Below are positions 23,898 through 36,040 of a stretch of 64,000 nucleotides of DNA, in pieces. The stretch is from Homarus americanus (Eukaryota; Arthropoda; Malacostraca; Decapoda; Nephropidae): the NCBI RefSeq assembly GCF_018991925.1, contig NW_024748870.1:2029834-2093833 (forward strand). The letters are read 5' to 3'. The position numbers were made by a program, and so were the translations under genes. The notes under the pieces were generated by a model, which saw only the letters and a program-made list of their open reading frames with translations, was not told the DNA's origin and ran no database searches. Positions within the stretch are counted from its first letter, which is position 1. Each line of letters begins with the position of its first letter.

Positions 23898-24536
23898 ACC
23901 CTTTGAGGACGATGGTTTAAGCCCTTTGAGGACGATGGTTTAGACCCTTTGAGGACGATGGTTTAAGCCCTTTGAGGACGATGGTTTAGACCCTTTGAGG
24001 ACGATGGTTTAAACCCTTTGAGGACGATGGTTTAGACCCTTAGAGGACGATGGTTTAAACCCTTTGAGGACGATGGTTTAAACCCTTTGAGGACGATGGT
24101 TTAGACCCTTTGAGGACGATGGTTTAGACCCTTTGAGGACGATGGTTTAAACCCTTTGAGGACGATGGTTTAGACCCTTAGAGGACGATGGTTTAAACCC
24201 TTTGAGGACGATGGTTTAAACCTTTTGAGGACGATGGTTTAAACCCTTTGAGGACGATGGTTTAAACCCTTTGAGGACGATGGTTTAAACCCTTTGAGGA
24301 CGATGGTTTAAACCCTTTGAGGACGATGGTTTAAACCCTTTGAGGACGATGGTTTAAACCCTTAGAGGACGATGGTTTAAACCCTTTGAGGACGATGGTT
24401 TAAACCCTTTGAGGACGATGGTTTAAACCCTTTGAGGACGATGGTTTAAACCCTTTGAGGACGATGGTTTAAACCCTTTGAGGACGATGGTTTAAACCCT
24501 TTGAAGACGATGGTTTAAACCCTTAGAGGACGAAGG
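23898..24536. repeat. 23-bp satellite, about 28 copies
   Basis: The unit is ACCCTTTGAGGACGATGGTT then TAA. Copies are very homogeneous, with variants ACCCTTAGAGG and TTTAGACCC. Its reverse complement (TTAAACCATCGTCCTCAAAG) is clearly related to the 22-bp array at 26791-27136. Confidence 0.96.
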
Positions 24537-24664
24537 CTGCAATAATCACAATTCCTGTCATACGCAATAATCAATGTCAACACAAAACCTGAAAACAGCT
24601 GCCTTAATGTGCAGTAAAAAAATTTATGTAATCTTGTGACTCTCCTTAATTTACTATCCTTATA

Positions 24665-24862
24665 TGAGGTGGTGGTGATGGTGGTGTGTTGTGATGAGTG
24701 TGGTGATGCTGGTTATGGTGATGGTCTGTTGGTGACGAAGGTGGTGGTGGTGGTGTGTTGTGATGAGTGTGGTGATGCTGGTTATGGTGATGGTCTGTTG
24801 GTGACGAAGGTGGTGGTGATGGTGGTGATGGTGGTGGTAGTAATGGTGGTGGTCATCGTCAT
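24665..24862. repeat. (GGT/GAT)n with an internal duplication of about 70 bp
   Basis: A segment beginning GTGTGTTGTGATGAGTGTGG and ending GGTGACGAAGGTGGTGGT occurs twice head to tail. The frame over it is a translated repeat. Confidence 0.88.
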
Positions 24863-25096
24863 CAAATAAATGTTTTTTTATGGCACCATGGTAGCAGCAG
24901 CCAATTACCCAGAAGGTAGGGACGTGAGAAGTAGTTAATGACGAAGACCTTGGTTTAGACTCACCTGTCCTGGGTCCCTGATGAGTCTTCTACAGGTAAG
25001 TCACACCTCTATCCCTGTCGGAGAAAATTATCACTTAATTTACTGCTGATGGAGTGTGTGAGGTGAGTGTGTAATGAGGTGTATGGGTGTTATGAA

Positions 25097-25780
<684 letters not shown>

Positions 25781-25782
25781 AA

Positions 25783-25984
25783 GGTGTGTGTGTGTGTGTG
25801 TGTTTAAATATGAATATGTAAAAGTTTTGTTTGTATGTATATTTATGTTTGCGTGTGTTTGTATCTTAATATTTGAACGTGTTTGTGTGTTTATGTATAT
25901 ATGTATGATTCGTATGTTTATGAGAGAGGTGTTTATTTACTCAACAACTGTGAATACACACGCACACATACACAGACACACGCA

Positions 25985-26042
<58 letters not shown>
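25783..26042. repeat. (GT)n and (CA)n microsatellites
   Basis: (GT)n at 25784-25803 and (CA)n at 25987-26042. The open frame 25788-26270 is translated GT/TGTAT and CA repeats. Confidence 0.93.
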
Positions 26043-26046
<4 letters not shown>

Positions 26047-26154
26047 CATCGTCACGCGAAATATGTGGGACTAAACCAAGACAGATTCCAACACTACAAC
26101 TCAGCCAAGTGGAGGTACTAATGGTCACCCAGCTGTTAACGCCACACCCTTCAC

Positions 26155-26218
26155 TGTCTGTCTGTCTGTCTATCTGTCTGTCTGTTACACCATTCATTGT
26201 CTGTCTGTCTGTCTGTGG
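26155..26218. repeat. (CTGT)n
   Basis: Two blocks of CTGT separated by TTACACCATTCATTGT. Confidence 0.9.
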
Positions 26219-26239
26219 TTACGGTTTCTTCCCTCCGAT

Positions 26240-26308
26240 CGTCTCACAAGCTGTTAATTTATTACGATAATGAGAGAGAGAGTCTCACAAGCTGTTAATT
26301 TATTACGA

Positions 26309-26339
<31 letters not shown>

Positions 26340-26340
26340 G
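26240..26340. repeat. Direct duplication of 41 bp plus (GA)n
   Basis: GTCTCACAAGCTGTTAATTT then ATTACGATAATGAGAGAGAG is present twice in tandem, the second copy running into (GA)n to 26338. Confidence 0.92.
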
Positions 26341-26790
26341 AAGGGGATAAACAGAAAAACAGAGAAAGAAAATCGAAAAAAGCAAAACAAACAGAAAATC
26401 AAAACAGTAAACAAGGAAGAGGAACAGTGGAAGAGACTACTGTTATACTGTTAACACGTGTGACCAGCGCCTCCCCGCGTGTAGCATAACCCGCCAATTT
26501 TCACGCCGCCACAACTCACCAAACTCAGAAGCAGTGAATAGGCTTAAAACACGGCGAAGGTGAGAGATTTTTACGAGACAGCTGACCCCCCCCCTCCACC
26601 CCCTTCTCCTCCCTCCTACCTAAACACACACACACACCTCTACCCTCACCAAAAAAATATAAAAAAATACAAATAAGGTTAATAATTCAGCCAGAAAAGG
26701 ATGATGGAATATGGGCATGATAACGAATTGGAGTCAAGTGGTCTCCTCAAGCGGTAAAAAACGGGACTAATCTAATAAACGAGCTTGAAG
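26341..26790. other. Non-coding DNA, nothing recognised
   Basis: A-rich and C-rich runs only. Confidence 0.5.
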
Positions 26791-27136
26791 TCATCGTCGT
26801 CAAAGGGTTAAGCTATCGTAGTCAAGGGGTTAAGCTATCGTCGTCAAAGGGTTAAGCTATCGTCGTCAAAGGGTTAAGCTATCGTCGTCAAAGGGTTAAG
26901 CTAGCGTCGTCAAAGGGTTAAGCTATCGTCGTCAGCGTTGCTTAATACGTCGTCAAAGGGTTAAGCTATCGTCGTCAAAGGGTTAAGCTAGCGTCGTCAA
27001 AGGGTTAAGCTATCGTCGTCAAAGAGTTAAGCTATCGTCATCAGAGGGTTAAGCTATCGTCGTCAAAGGGTTAAGCTATCGTCGTCAAAGGGTTAAGCTA
27101 TCGTCGTCAAAGGGTTAAGCTATCGTATCTCAAAGT
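26791..27136. repeat. 22-bp satellite, about 15 copies
   Basis: The unit is GTCGTCAAAGGGTTAAGCTA then TC, with one interruption at 26925-26950. It is the opposite-strand relative of the 23-bp array at 23898-24536 (shared core TCAAAGGGTT...ATCGT). Confidence 0.95.
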
Positions 27137-27835
27137 CCACCTTATTTTATCGTCGTCATATTTTATCCACTTGTCACTTTAAACTATAACTTCTAAACAA
27201 TAATCTATTTAGACCATAAAAAATGTCACACCAGAACGTTAAAAGATTATATTGTGTAATATGTTTATACTTACATATATACATACATACATACATACAT
27301 TAAAAAACAGTATGTGAACTATCAATCAATTTTGCACTTAAAAAAAATATGTGTCGTTTGTAAGTATAAATTTCTCATCTTTGTGATCTAACCGACCCTT
27401 ACAGAGCGCGGTAGATCAACACCCGTCAACAGAAATGGAGTTTACCATATTGGGAACTATTGGCAGAGCCTTTCAGAGAAGCAACCCAACACACAGCCAT
27501 GGTTACATTCTTAATATCGATCTTTTAATTCACTTTTTATTTGTTTTTATGTTGTTGTTTTTTAATGTGAATCAGTTACAAGGTTATTATTCGCTTTAAT
27601 AGGGATGAGTTTTGTTTAGTGATCAAGGTTTTATACAGTTTTATGTGAGGTAAGCAGTAGCGTCATGCTTAATGGATCTGTTTTTACGTTAATAAATTCA
27701 GCAGATACCCGCTTTAATGTCCTTGAATTAAATCAGTTGACGAACTTAACATTCTGAGAGAGAGAGAGAAAAAAAAAGTACGACCCAGACTACTCGAGTG
27801 AATGTACTCAGGGGCTAGTTGAGTGTGGGAAGTGT
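27137..27835. other. AT-rich non-coding DNA, nothing recognised
   Basis: (ACAT)n at 27276-27300. No gene. Confidence 0.55.
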
Positions 27836-28115
27836 AAGGTCGAGAACAGTCAAGCTGGCCTGGTGGTGCTGGCTCGCCCGGTGTGTGGAGAAGCAGCAGC
27901 AGGCAGGGTGGCGGGCAAGCTGGGGGTTGGGCGTGCCCCGGGTATAGGGAACGTGAACTCCACCCAGTGTGCTGTCTTGTACCCGGCCCAGTACCCTCCT
28001 CCTCCACTCCCACGCCGGGGGGAGGAGAGGGGAAGAAAGGATTGACTTAAGCGCAGCATCACTCCACCAGCAGAGACCGTCGCAAGAGTTAGTGAGAGGA
28101 AGGGGAGGAGGAGGA
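27836..28115. other. GC-rich island of unknown role
   Basis: Locally GC-rich. Open frames exist on both strands (27863-28045 plus, 27714-28146 minus, two frames), but none shows a recognisable domain, and simultaneous openness on both strands is expected for GC-rich DNA. It could contain a promoter or untranslated first exon; not demonstrable. Confidence 0.3.
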
Positions 28116-28298
28116 GGCTGGTCACTGAGGTACTGTTGTTGATCACTGTGAGGAGGGGGTGGAGGGGGGAGGGGGAGATGGGAGGGGGAAGGGGAGGGAG
28201 AGACTACTCTTCATCAGCGGAGCAATACACTAATGAACGATCTTTCTCCAGTGATATATTGTACTCTATAAATTGTGTTCAACGTCATTGGCTTCTTG

Positions 28299-28301
<3 letters not shown>

Positions 28302-28337
<36 letters not shown>
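28302..28337. repeat. (TC)n microsatellite
   Basis: About 17 TC units. Confidence 0.96.
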
Positions 28338-29384
28338 GCACCTCCCGCATCTTACTATTAACACACATTAAGACCTTTACATAAGCCTTCTCTTACTCCC
28401 ATAATAACATACTTGAGGTACACACACCCAAACACCACCCTCAGTCGATAGAGTACTTGTGGGGTCTCGTAGTGTCCAGACATTTAGGGGATACTGAAAC
28501 ATATTATTTATCGCGGTGATTTAGCCTCGTCTGGCGTGTAAGACTTGGTGAACCTCTGCAACTTAAAGGCCATGGCTGGTGTTATTATAAATACATTGAA
28601 CGTTAAAAGAGTAAAGCAATTTAGTAAGTGGAAGATAATTGTTTTAATTGAAGAAGGAAGAAGATTACACGGTTGTAAATAAACGCTGATGCCTCACAAT
28701 ATAAACTTTAGGTTCGTTGTCCGTAAATCTAGCCAGTACAATAACAGCTGAACCCTACACTCCCGGCTGGGCATATCTCACTCCATATATTACTGGTTAC
28801 CTTGCCCACACCCGTCCTTCCCAGACTCCCGCCCTTACCATCTTCTTGTGACCTCCCCGCCACATCTGCCAACATTATTACCTTCCACGAATGTTATATC
28901 TTGTTAACCTCGCCGAAAATAAGAAAGGGGGTACAGTACTGATCTCTTAATTATCTTACCTAAATATAGATAAAGAAAAACTAACATTGAAACAAGTTAA
29001 AAGGCATTTGAGTTGAGTTACAAGATGGTACAGTGTGTGGATTTTGTCACAGAAAGAAAATATGGGTAAAATTTCAGAAAAAAACGTACAAAGAAAATTC
29101 CTCAAACATCGGTAGATCCTAGACTCAAATATTTTAGGGATTAACTCAAATATTTTAGGGATTAACTTACCTTTTTAGGGCAGGAATCCCTTTGTGTGAC
29201 AGTAATAGACTAAAGAAGATATTACGTAGACAAATATTCAAATACTTGCCAGGTAGGGAGAAGGAAATTCTTCGGTCGTCTGGTAAACACAGCTATACCA
29301 CAAAGGCAACTTAACAGAGGCGACTCACAGGTGGCAATCCTATGTCGTTTGGGTTCAACTTGATTACTAATGGTGGAGAGTTAC
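28338..29384. other. Non-coding DNA, nothing recognised
   Basis: A 22-bp direct repeat (CTCAAATATTTTAGGGATTA AC) occurs twice at about 29123-29166. Confidence 0.5.
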
Positions 29385-29815
29385 ATTAAACCGGGAATGA
29401 CTATCTGTTATGGGAAATAGCTACTTTAAACGGGGAATAGCTACTTTAAACGAGAAATAGCTACTTTAAATGGGAAATAGCTACTTTAAACGGGAAATAG
29501 CTACTTTAAACGGGAAATAGCTACTTTAAATGGGAAATAGCTACTTTAAACGGGAAATAGCTACTTTAAACGGGAAATAGCTACTTTAAACGGGAAATAG
29601 CTACTTTAAATGGGAAATAGCTACTTTAAACGGGAAATAGCTACTTTAAACGGGGAATAACTACATTAAACGGGAAATAGCTACTTTAAACTGGAAATAT
29701 TAGCTACTTTAAACGGGAAATAGCTACTTTAAACGAAGGATATCTACTTTAAACGGTGCTCTACGTTAAATAAGAGCTAGCCATCTTAAACTGCTAGTCC
29801 CTACGTTAAAAGGAG
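29385..29815. repeat. 20-bp satellite GGGAAATAGCTACTTTAAAC
   Basis: About 17 good copies, decaying on both sides (TAGCCATCTTAAACTGCTAG and CTACGTTAAA variants at 29750-29815). Confidence 0.95.
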
Positions 29816-30084
29816 GAATAGCGATTAGGTTTTGTACAAGACGTCCCATAAGTAACTCCCCATAAGAAACTATTATCTTTTTAAGGGAAGATAATAACAA
29901 ATTAACCAAGATAACACTAGAGAGAGGATGAGTTAGTTTTATATTCGTGTGAGTTAAAATGAATAAGGAGGGAATTGAGTCTTGGCAGGAAGCTTCCCTA
30001 CGTGTACTGTGGAGCGTCACGTCTCTACAACCCCGAGAACGGTGAACGCTTTTGTTACCCGGATGTGATAAGTTATCTCATCAA

Positions 30085-30435
30085 GAGGGAGAGACAGACA
30101 GACAGAGACATAGATAGACAGGCAGACGGACAGACAGAGATAGACAGGCAAACAGACAGAGATTGAGAGATAGAAAGATGATCGTTGTATAAAGAAAGAA
30201 AGAAAGAGACTCGTTAGTATGGCCGAAAGAATGATACAGAGAACGAAGGAGATAAAGAAAGTGAAAGAGAGAAAGAAAGAAAATGAGAGAGAAAGAAAGA
30301 AAGTGAGAGAGAAAAAGTGAAAAAGAGAAAGAAAGAAAATGAGAAAGAAAGAAAGTGAAAGAGAGAAAGAAAGAAAATGAGAGAGAAAGAAAGAAAATGA
30401 GAGAGAAAATGAGAAAGAAAGAAAGTGGGAGAGAT
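30085..30435. repeat. (GACA)n then (GAAA)n
   Basis: GACAGACA/GATAGACA run at 30087-30165 and GAAAGAAA/GAGAGAAA run at 30187-30435. The minus-strand frame 30017-30490 is its Phe/Leu/Ser translation. Confidence 0.93.
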
Positions 30436-30630
30436 AGAGATAAAGGAGAGAGACTGGAGCTAGTGATGTACTCAGACCCAACAAACTCACACTGTATGTA
30501 CCAGTGATCTAACTTTATTTCTAGAACTGCTTATCTAAATTTTCCTGTTCTCATCTCAGCTTTGAGAATCTGAACTTTAAAGCTTTCGGGTAATAATATA
30601 TTTTACCTGTAGTTTACCTTTAATTATTAA

Positions 30631-30850
30631 GGATCACCTGAAGATTAGACACCTTAGCTTATTTCACCTGAGTTATAACCACCCTAACGATAACCTAGTC
30701 TAACCAAATTCTAACATAAACCCAACCTAATTTAACCAGACTCTAACATAACCTAACATAAGAGACCCTAACCTAACTTAACCTAATTCCTCCAGGTAGG
30801 ATTAGTTTAATCAGCAGATGCAATAAGCTAGTGGGCTAATCTTCATGTAT
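30631..30850. mobile_element. Short inverted-repeat element with CCTAA core (copy 2)
   Basis: Left end GGATCACCTGAAGATTAGAC then ACCTTAGCTTATTTCACCTG; the right end (about 30810-30848) reads AATAAGCTAGTGGGCTAATC then TTCATGTA and is its inverted copy. The interior is CCTAA/CTAACATAACC. Same family as copies at 5200, 31761, 34636 and 35291. Confidence 0.7.
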
Positions 30851-30860
30851 TTTTTATATA

Positions 30861-31050
30861 CAGTGAAACCTCCATCTAACGAACTATATAGAGATGAAAG
30901 TCCGTTATAGCGAGAGTCCATTACATAAGAAACTCCCCATATAACGAACCATATATAGAGAGAAGTCCATTATATCGAGGGTCCATTACATATAAAAACC
31001 CCCCATATAACGAACTATATATAGAGAGAGAGGCGCCCGTTATATGTAGG
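30861..31050. mobile_element. Pogo-like MITE, degenerate
   Basis: Begins TA-CAGTGAAACCTCCATCTAACG (CAGT terminus preceded by TA, as in pogo-type Tc1/mariner elements). The following ATATAGAGATGAAAGTCCGT and partial repeats at about 30935 and 31005 match, on the opposite strand, the 64-bp unit at 53030-53283. Non-coding. Confidence 0.6.
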
Positions 31051-31288
31051 TATCACTTTCGTCGATAATATTACCCTGATTTAAGGTCTTTAAATCTGTA
31101 TAACTACTATTCCTCACAGTCACCACCAGATGAATTTAAATATATTCACAGCATCGTTTCCCTTAGTCGATAATCAGGCCAGTTTACCTGTGCCGCCAAG
31201 AGAGATGCTTGCATTTTTCAGTGGCTGTATTTATCGCCATCATCGTCCTGTACACGTCATCATCATTTCCGACTATATATGTACAGTC

Positions 31289-31412
31289 CCCCTTCACTAG
31301 TGCGTTTACAGGGGCTCGTCACAGTCACCTCCACTACCGCGTTTACAGGGGCTCGTCACAGTCACCTCCACTACCGCGTTTACAGGGGCTCGCCACAGTC
31401 CCCTTCACTATA
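31289..31412. repeat. 37-bp minisatellite, three copies
   Basis: The unit is GGGGCTCGTCACAGTCACCT then CCACTACCGCGTTTACA. Confidence 0.9.
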
Positions 31413-31447
31413 GCCACGCACACAGACACGTATGAGTGCACGTATTA

Positions 31448-31621
31448 GTTACACACACACACACACACACACACACACCTTCCTAAAGACAGATAGATAC
31501 ACAGTGGTAAAGCACCTTACACCAGAGACCTACAATCAATGTTTAGGTGTGTGTGTGTGTGTGTGTGTGTGCGTGTGTGTGTGTGTGTGTGTATGTGTGT
31601 GTGTGTGTGTGTATGTGTGTG

Positions 31622-31663
<42 letters not shown>

Positions 31664-31733
31664 TGTGCGTGTGTGTGTGTGTATGTGTGTGTGTGCGTGC
31701 GTGTGTGTGTGTGTGTGTGCGCGTGTGTGTGTA
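31448..31733. repeat. (CA)n then long impure (TG)n
   Basis: (CA)n at 31450-31479 and (TG)n at 31546-31733 with GCG and TAT interruptions. All frames here are translated repeats. Confidence 0.95.
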
Positions 31734-31760
31734 AACCACGGATTCACAATTAACATTTAG

Positions 31761-31924
31761 AATCACCTTAAGATTAACTATCGCAACTTATTTTAACCTC
31801 AAGATTAACCACCCTAACCTAACCTAACCCAACCTAACCTAACCTAACCCACCCTAACCTAACCTAACCCGGTATTTAATCATCAGGTAAAATAAGCTAG
31901 GGGTGTCTAATCTTCAGGTGATCC
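31761..31924. mobile_element. Short inverted-repeat element with CCTAA core (copy 3)
   Basis: Left end AATCACCTTAAGATTAACTA, right end AAATAAGCTAGGGGTGTCTA then ATCTTCAGGTGATCC. Core CCTAACCTAACC. A second inner inverted pair is AACCTCAAGATTAACCACCC. Confidence 0.72.
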
Positions 31925-32029
31925 GCATATCTACACGTTAACGAAAAAACAAAATAAACCAGAAACTTAATTAAAACTGAGCTTGAACTCATAAAGGTGG
32001 AGCCCTGGGAACTGACGGGTAGACGGACG

Positions 32030-32212
32030 ATCACACGGACAGACCAGAAATACAGACAGACATACAGACACAGCCAGACGAACACATACACAGATAGGCA
32101 AGACATACAGACATGTAGAACAAATACACACACACACACACACACACATACAAACGTACAGATAGACGGGCAAAGGAGACAGTATAAACGCACACACACA
32201 CACACACAGAGA
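32030..32212. repeat. ACAGAC-rich and (CA)n tract
   Basis: CAGACA/ACATACAG run at 32045-32115, (CA)n at 32126-32148 and 32191-32208. Confidence 0.85.
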
Positions 32213-32284
32213 CACGACCTGTTCTGTAATACGTCATTCTGTGTGACGTCACGAGGTATGGGTTTAGACATCCATGTAACCAAA

Positions 32285-32545
32285 CACTCTACTGTACCTC
32301 TCAGCTTACCCTCGTTCTCTACCTCTCACTCTAGTACCTCTCACTCTGTTCTCTACCTCTCACTCTAGTACCTCTCACTCTACTCTCTACCTCTCACTCT
32401 AGTACCTCTCACTCTACTCTCTACCCCTCTCTCTACTCCTACCTCTCACTCTACTCTCTACCCCTCACTCTACTCTCTACCTCTCACTCTACTCTCTACC
32501 TCTCACTCTACTCTCTACCCCTCATTACTCTACCTCGCATTCTAG
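32285..32545. repeat. CTCACTCTA/CTACCTCT minisatellite
   Basis: Units of the type TACCTCTCACTCTACTCTC recur about 13 times with length variants. Confidence 0.9.
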
Positions 32546-32548
32546 ATT

Positions 32549-32648
32549 AGATTAGGTTAGGTAAGGTTAGGTTAGTTTAAGTTAGGATTACGGCATTTTA
32601 ATCTTTAGGTAAAATAAACTGGAAAGGGGGGTTAATCTTCATGTAACC
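32549..32648. mobile_element. Partial TTAGG-core inverted-repeat element (right half)
   Basis: TTAGATTAGGTTAGG core followed by AGGTAAAATAAACTGGAAAG and GGGGTTAATCTTCATGTAA, the right terminus of the family. The left terminus is missing; the copy abuts the CTCACTCTA satellite. Confidence 0.55.
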
Positions 32649-33990
32649 CCCCTCCTTAACCCTCCCACACTCCAACCTTTCCCGAACCTCACCAGAAATA
32701 TTGATTCATTGAAGTTGTTATGAAAGTCTTGTTGATTATAGTGGATCACGTTCGCTGTCCAGTGTTTCCAAAACGTGTAGTGGAAAACAAAAGAGGACTT
32801 GGAGGGGAGAGTTTTTCGCTGTTGATAATATCGTCTCGAGTGTGTTTGACTGCACTTGGAATAGTAAAAGCTAGAAATAGTTAAAGGTTTTGGTTTACAA
32901 GTTGTGGTTGTGTAATTTTGTGGGTTTTTTTTATATTGGTCATTCCCGTCTTTATACATTCAGTTTATTTTGTCTCCTTATTTTTACCTTATACTGCTTA
33001 TTCCTATTCCCTTACACTCTCTCTCCCTCATACTACTCACTCTTATCCCCTCACACTGTCTAAATTTCCTCCCGTACGCTGCCTCCTCATACAACATCTG
33101 TTTACCACCGTCACACCCACAAACAAAAGACAGTCAGACGCTGTTTTTTTGTTTTCCTTTAACCCTGAGTAGACTTATTATCGTGTAAATGAGGTAATAT
33201 TTTGTCAATGGACGCCAAAGGTGTGTCGAGGGGGATTTTTTTAGTCACCTGAGATAGAATACAAAAGGTGAAGCTAGTTGGTGATGATTGGGAGTTGTTT
33301 GTGGTAGGCTAAGTGTGTGTGTTAATACTGCCCAACCAACATCCAAGGGGCGAAACAAAGGCGTTCTGCAGGGTAATAGTCCCATCCTGTTCTCAAACTC
33401 CAGAGATAAAATGTATTTAAAAGAAAATCCTTTAAATTTTTATTACCTGCACAAACTTTCTAAATCACATATAGTATTTTAAGAAAGTAGATTGTATTTT
33501 GGTGAAAGTTTTAATTAGAATGTTGAAAGTAGTTTAAAATGCTGGAGTAAGAATGTTGTTACGGTGTGTGTGTGTGTGTACAGTAAGATCTTCAGAGAGC
33601 ATTATAAGAAGGTGGTAATTCTTGAATGGTTGCAGGTTATGTGAAAAGGTCCATTCGGTGATATTTTCTCTATCTCTCTCTCTCTCTCTCTCTGTCCATC
33701 AAATTTACTTCACTCACACTTTAAAGGAAACGAAACACGTGTACATATAGGGGGTTAAAGCCTCCTCCCCCTCTACACTTTGATCAAAAAATTCTTTATT
33801 GTGTTAAAGTTTTGCTTTTATGAATCCATCAATATTTACCCTTGGTTTATGGATAATGGTAAAGGTTGAGAGATGGATTAAAGGATAGGAATGGTTATAG
33901 TTCATAGAGACTAATGATGTGAGGAAGATGTGAACGACTCTAGGTGAGGGGTGAGGAGGGGTGACCTAATGATGCTAAACACCTGAACTA
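32649..33990. other. Non-coding DNA, nothing recognised
   Basis: Contains a short (GT)n near 33563-33580 and (TC)n at 33672-33693. No domain-bearing frame. Confidence 0.5.
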
Positions 33991-34152
33991 GTGTGTGTGT
34001 GTGTGTGTGTGTCGTGCAGCTCCTGGTGTAGGTGAGGGGGGTCAGCCAGCACCCCGCCCGGCTCAGGTACACAATACAGGAAATGTCCACAACATGACGA
34101 AGTGGCGTAATCCTCACCCCCTCTCCTCCTCCTTGTCTGAACCTCACGTGGG

Positions 34153-34228
<76 letters not shown>

Positions 34229-34240
34229 GTGTGTGTGTCT
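33991..34240. repeat. (GT)n microsatellites
   Basis: GT runs at 33991-34012 and 34154-34238. The minus frames 33911-34586 run through these. Confidence 0.95.
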
Positions 34241-34344
34241 TTCTCTCATTCCATACCTGATTGCTTCTCCACTTACGATATAGATCTTGTTCGCCATCAT
34301 GACCTTTAACCCCTCCACATTTGTTCCTATCGGCGCCCATCATC

Positions 34345-34605
34345 CCTGGACACGCCGCCCCATCACACATTCCCACGCCTGCCATCATCATTCCCACGCC
34401 TGCCACCACCCTCCACACACGCCTGCCACCACTCCCCACGCCTACCACCACTCCCACACCTGCCACCACCACTCCCACCACGCCTGCCACCACCACTCCC
34501 ACTGCCACCCTCCCACACTGCCCCACCATTCCCCTATCCCTTACCACTCCCCCGCCTACACCACTCCCTGTCCCCACACCCACCACTCCCGTGTCACCCG
34601 CCCAA
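34345..34605. repeat. CCCACGCCTGCCACCA degenerate minisatellite
   Basis: Imperfect units of 15-24 bp rich in CCACCACTCC. Open frames on both strands are repeat translations. Confidence 0.85.
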
Positions 34606-34635
34606 TTTGGCCCTACCTGGAGACTCCCTCTAGCT

Positions 34636-34840
34636 GATCACCTGTAGATTAGCCCCCCCCCATCTTACAGTAATTCACCTGATAATTAAACTCTCTAACA
34701 CTACCTGGGAGGGGTTAGGTTATGTTATGTTATGTTAGATTAGGTTAGGTTAGGCTTGATTAGATTAGGTTAGCGTTAGGTTATGTTATGTTAGGTTAGG
34801 TTAGATTAGCGTCGGGGTGGTTAATCTTAAGGTGATACAA
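34636..34840. mobile_element. Short inverted-repeat element with TTAGG core (copy 4)
   Basis: Left GATCACCTGTAGATTAGCCC, right GGGGTGGTTAATCTTAAGGT then GATAC. Core GGTTAGGTTATGTTATG. Confidence 0.7.
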
Positions 34841-35290
34841 ATTGGGAAGGAAAGACGGGAGAGGGAAGAGGATGAGAGGAAGGAAAGGGAAGGGAAGGAA
34901 GAGAGGAAGTGGGGATGAGAGGAAAAAGAAAAGGGAAGATGAAGAAACGAGATTTAAAGGAAAGGAGATGAAAGATAGAGAAGTTAGCAACAATAGTAGT
35001 AGTGCTGATGTTGGTAGTAGCAGCGAGCGCCAGACAGTGTAGGTGGTGGAGGGAACACGTGTTGTGGTAGACTATTCTGAGGTGTGAGGTAGGTAAGTGC
35101 TGGCCACCGTCTGTCTGTTCTGCCGTGTTGTCTTATACCAAACTTCCACTTACCACTAATTAAATTCAGTGCCATGTAGATTTTTCGTCCTTTTAAACTT
35201 AATATATTGAAGAGGTCATTTTTTTTTACTGGTGGCTGAGAAATTTGTGTTGTTATTTGACTTGTAAACTTGTATAATGCGAATCTATAG
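34841..35290. other. GA-rich stretch and unique DNA
   Basis: Purine-rich at 34845-34985. The frame 34842-35042 is Lys/Arg/Glu low complexity. No gene. Confidence 0.55.
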
Positions 35291-35494
35291 ACCTAGGTGA
35301 GAATATTAGGCACCCTCAGTATATTTTACCTGATGATTAAATACTCTAACGTTACCTGGGGGTTAGATTAGGTCGAAGTTAGGTTAGGGCTGGGTTAGGT
35401 TAGGTTAGGTTAGGTTAGGGCTGGGTTAGGTTAGTATTAGGGTGGTTAATCTTAAGCTGAAGTAAGCTGGGGTGCCTAATCTTCAAGTTAGCCG
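35291..35494. mobile_element. Short inverted-repeat element with TTAGG core (copy 5)
   Basis: Left region ATTAGGCACCCTCAGTATAT then TTTACCTGATGATTAA; right region TTAATCTTAAGCTGAAGTAA then GCTGGGGTGCCTAATCTTCA. Core TTAGG x4-5. The inner and outer inverted blocks are conserved with copies 1-4. Confidence 0.7.
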
Positions 35495-35609
35495 CATAAA
35501 ATTTTCCTCTTACCACATAACACTAAATACAATCGTTTGTAGACAACTTGAGGAAAACCTGGAGTTCGCGGAAGCCACTCTGGTCAGCTGATCCGACGTG
35601 CCGGGCCGA

Positions 35610-35706
35610 CACCCACCACCCACACACACACAAATACCCACACACCAACACCTACACACACTCAAATACCCACACACCAACACCCACACACACACACACA
35701 CACACG

Positions 35707-35760
<54 letters not shown>
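35610..35760. repeat. (CA)n microsatellite with CACACCAACACC lead-in
   Basis: Pure (CA)n from about 35711 to 35760. It directly abuts the LINE tail that follows. Confidence 0.95.
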
Positions 35761-35761
<1 letters not shown>

Positions 35762-36040
35762 CCCAGTCCCAACATTGTAAAATTATCAATAACATAATAA
35801 ACCAGTGTATTCACTCCCAGTAAACACTACTCCTTGCACTGTCACTATGTTGAAATGAACTGTAGTTTGAGCTTTTCCCCATCTAGTTATTATATATCTT
35901 ATTTGTATCACTTATGTGACTTGTATATTATTTGTAATTCGAAACCCATTCCCCAAATATGTAACTGTATATTTTCAGCCTTCTGGCTGCCAAGCTCTTT
36001 CAATAAACCGTTAATTATTATTCATTATTATTATTATTAC
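35761..36040 (+). mobile_element. 5'-truncated LINE tail (3' UTR only), same family as 44430-45410
   Basis: From CCAGTGTATTCACTCCCAGT onward the sequence is nearly identical to 45170-45405, including ATATGTAACTGTATATTTTC, the AATAAA box and the ATTATTATT tail. The start matches the end of the LINE coding region (CAACATTGTAAAATTATCAA). Short 3' fragments are typical of incomplete target-primed reverse transcription. Confidence 0.85.

Noticed and set aside
27836..28115. Gene in the GC-rich island
   Set aside because: Frames are open on both strands, as expected from composition, and none carries a recognisable domain.
30017..30490. 157-codon minus-strand frame with hydrophobic Phe/Leu/Ser content
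   Set aside because: Translation of GAAA and GACA repeats; hydrophobicity is a composition artefact.
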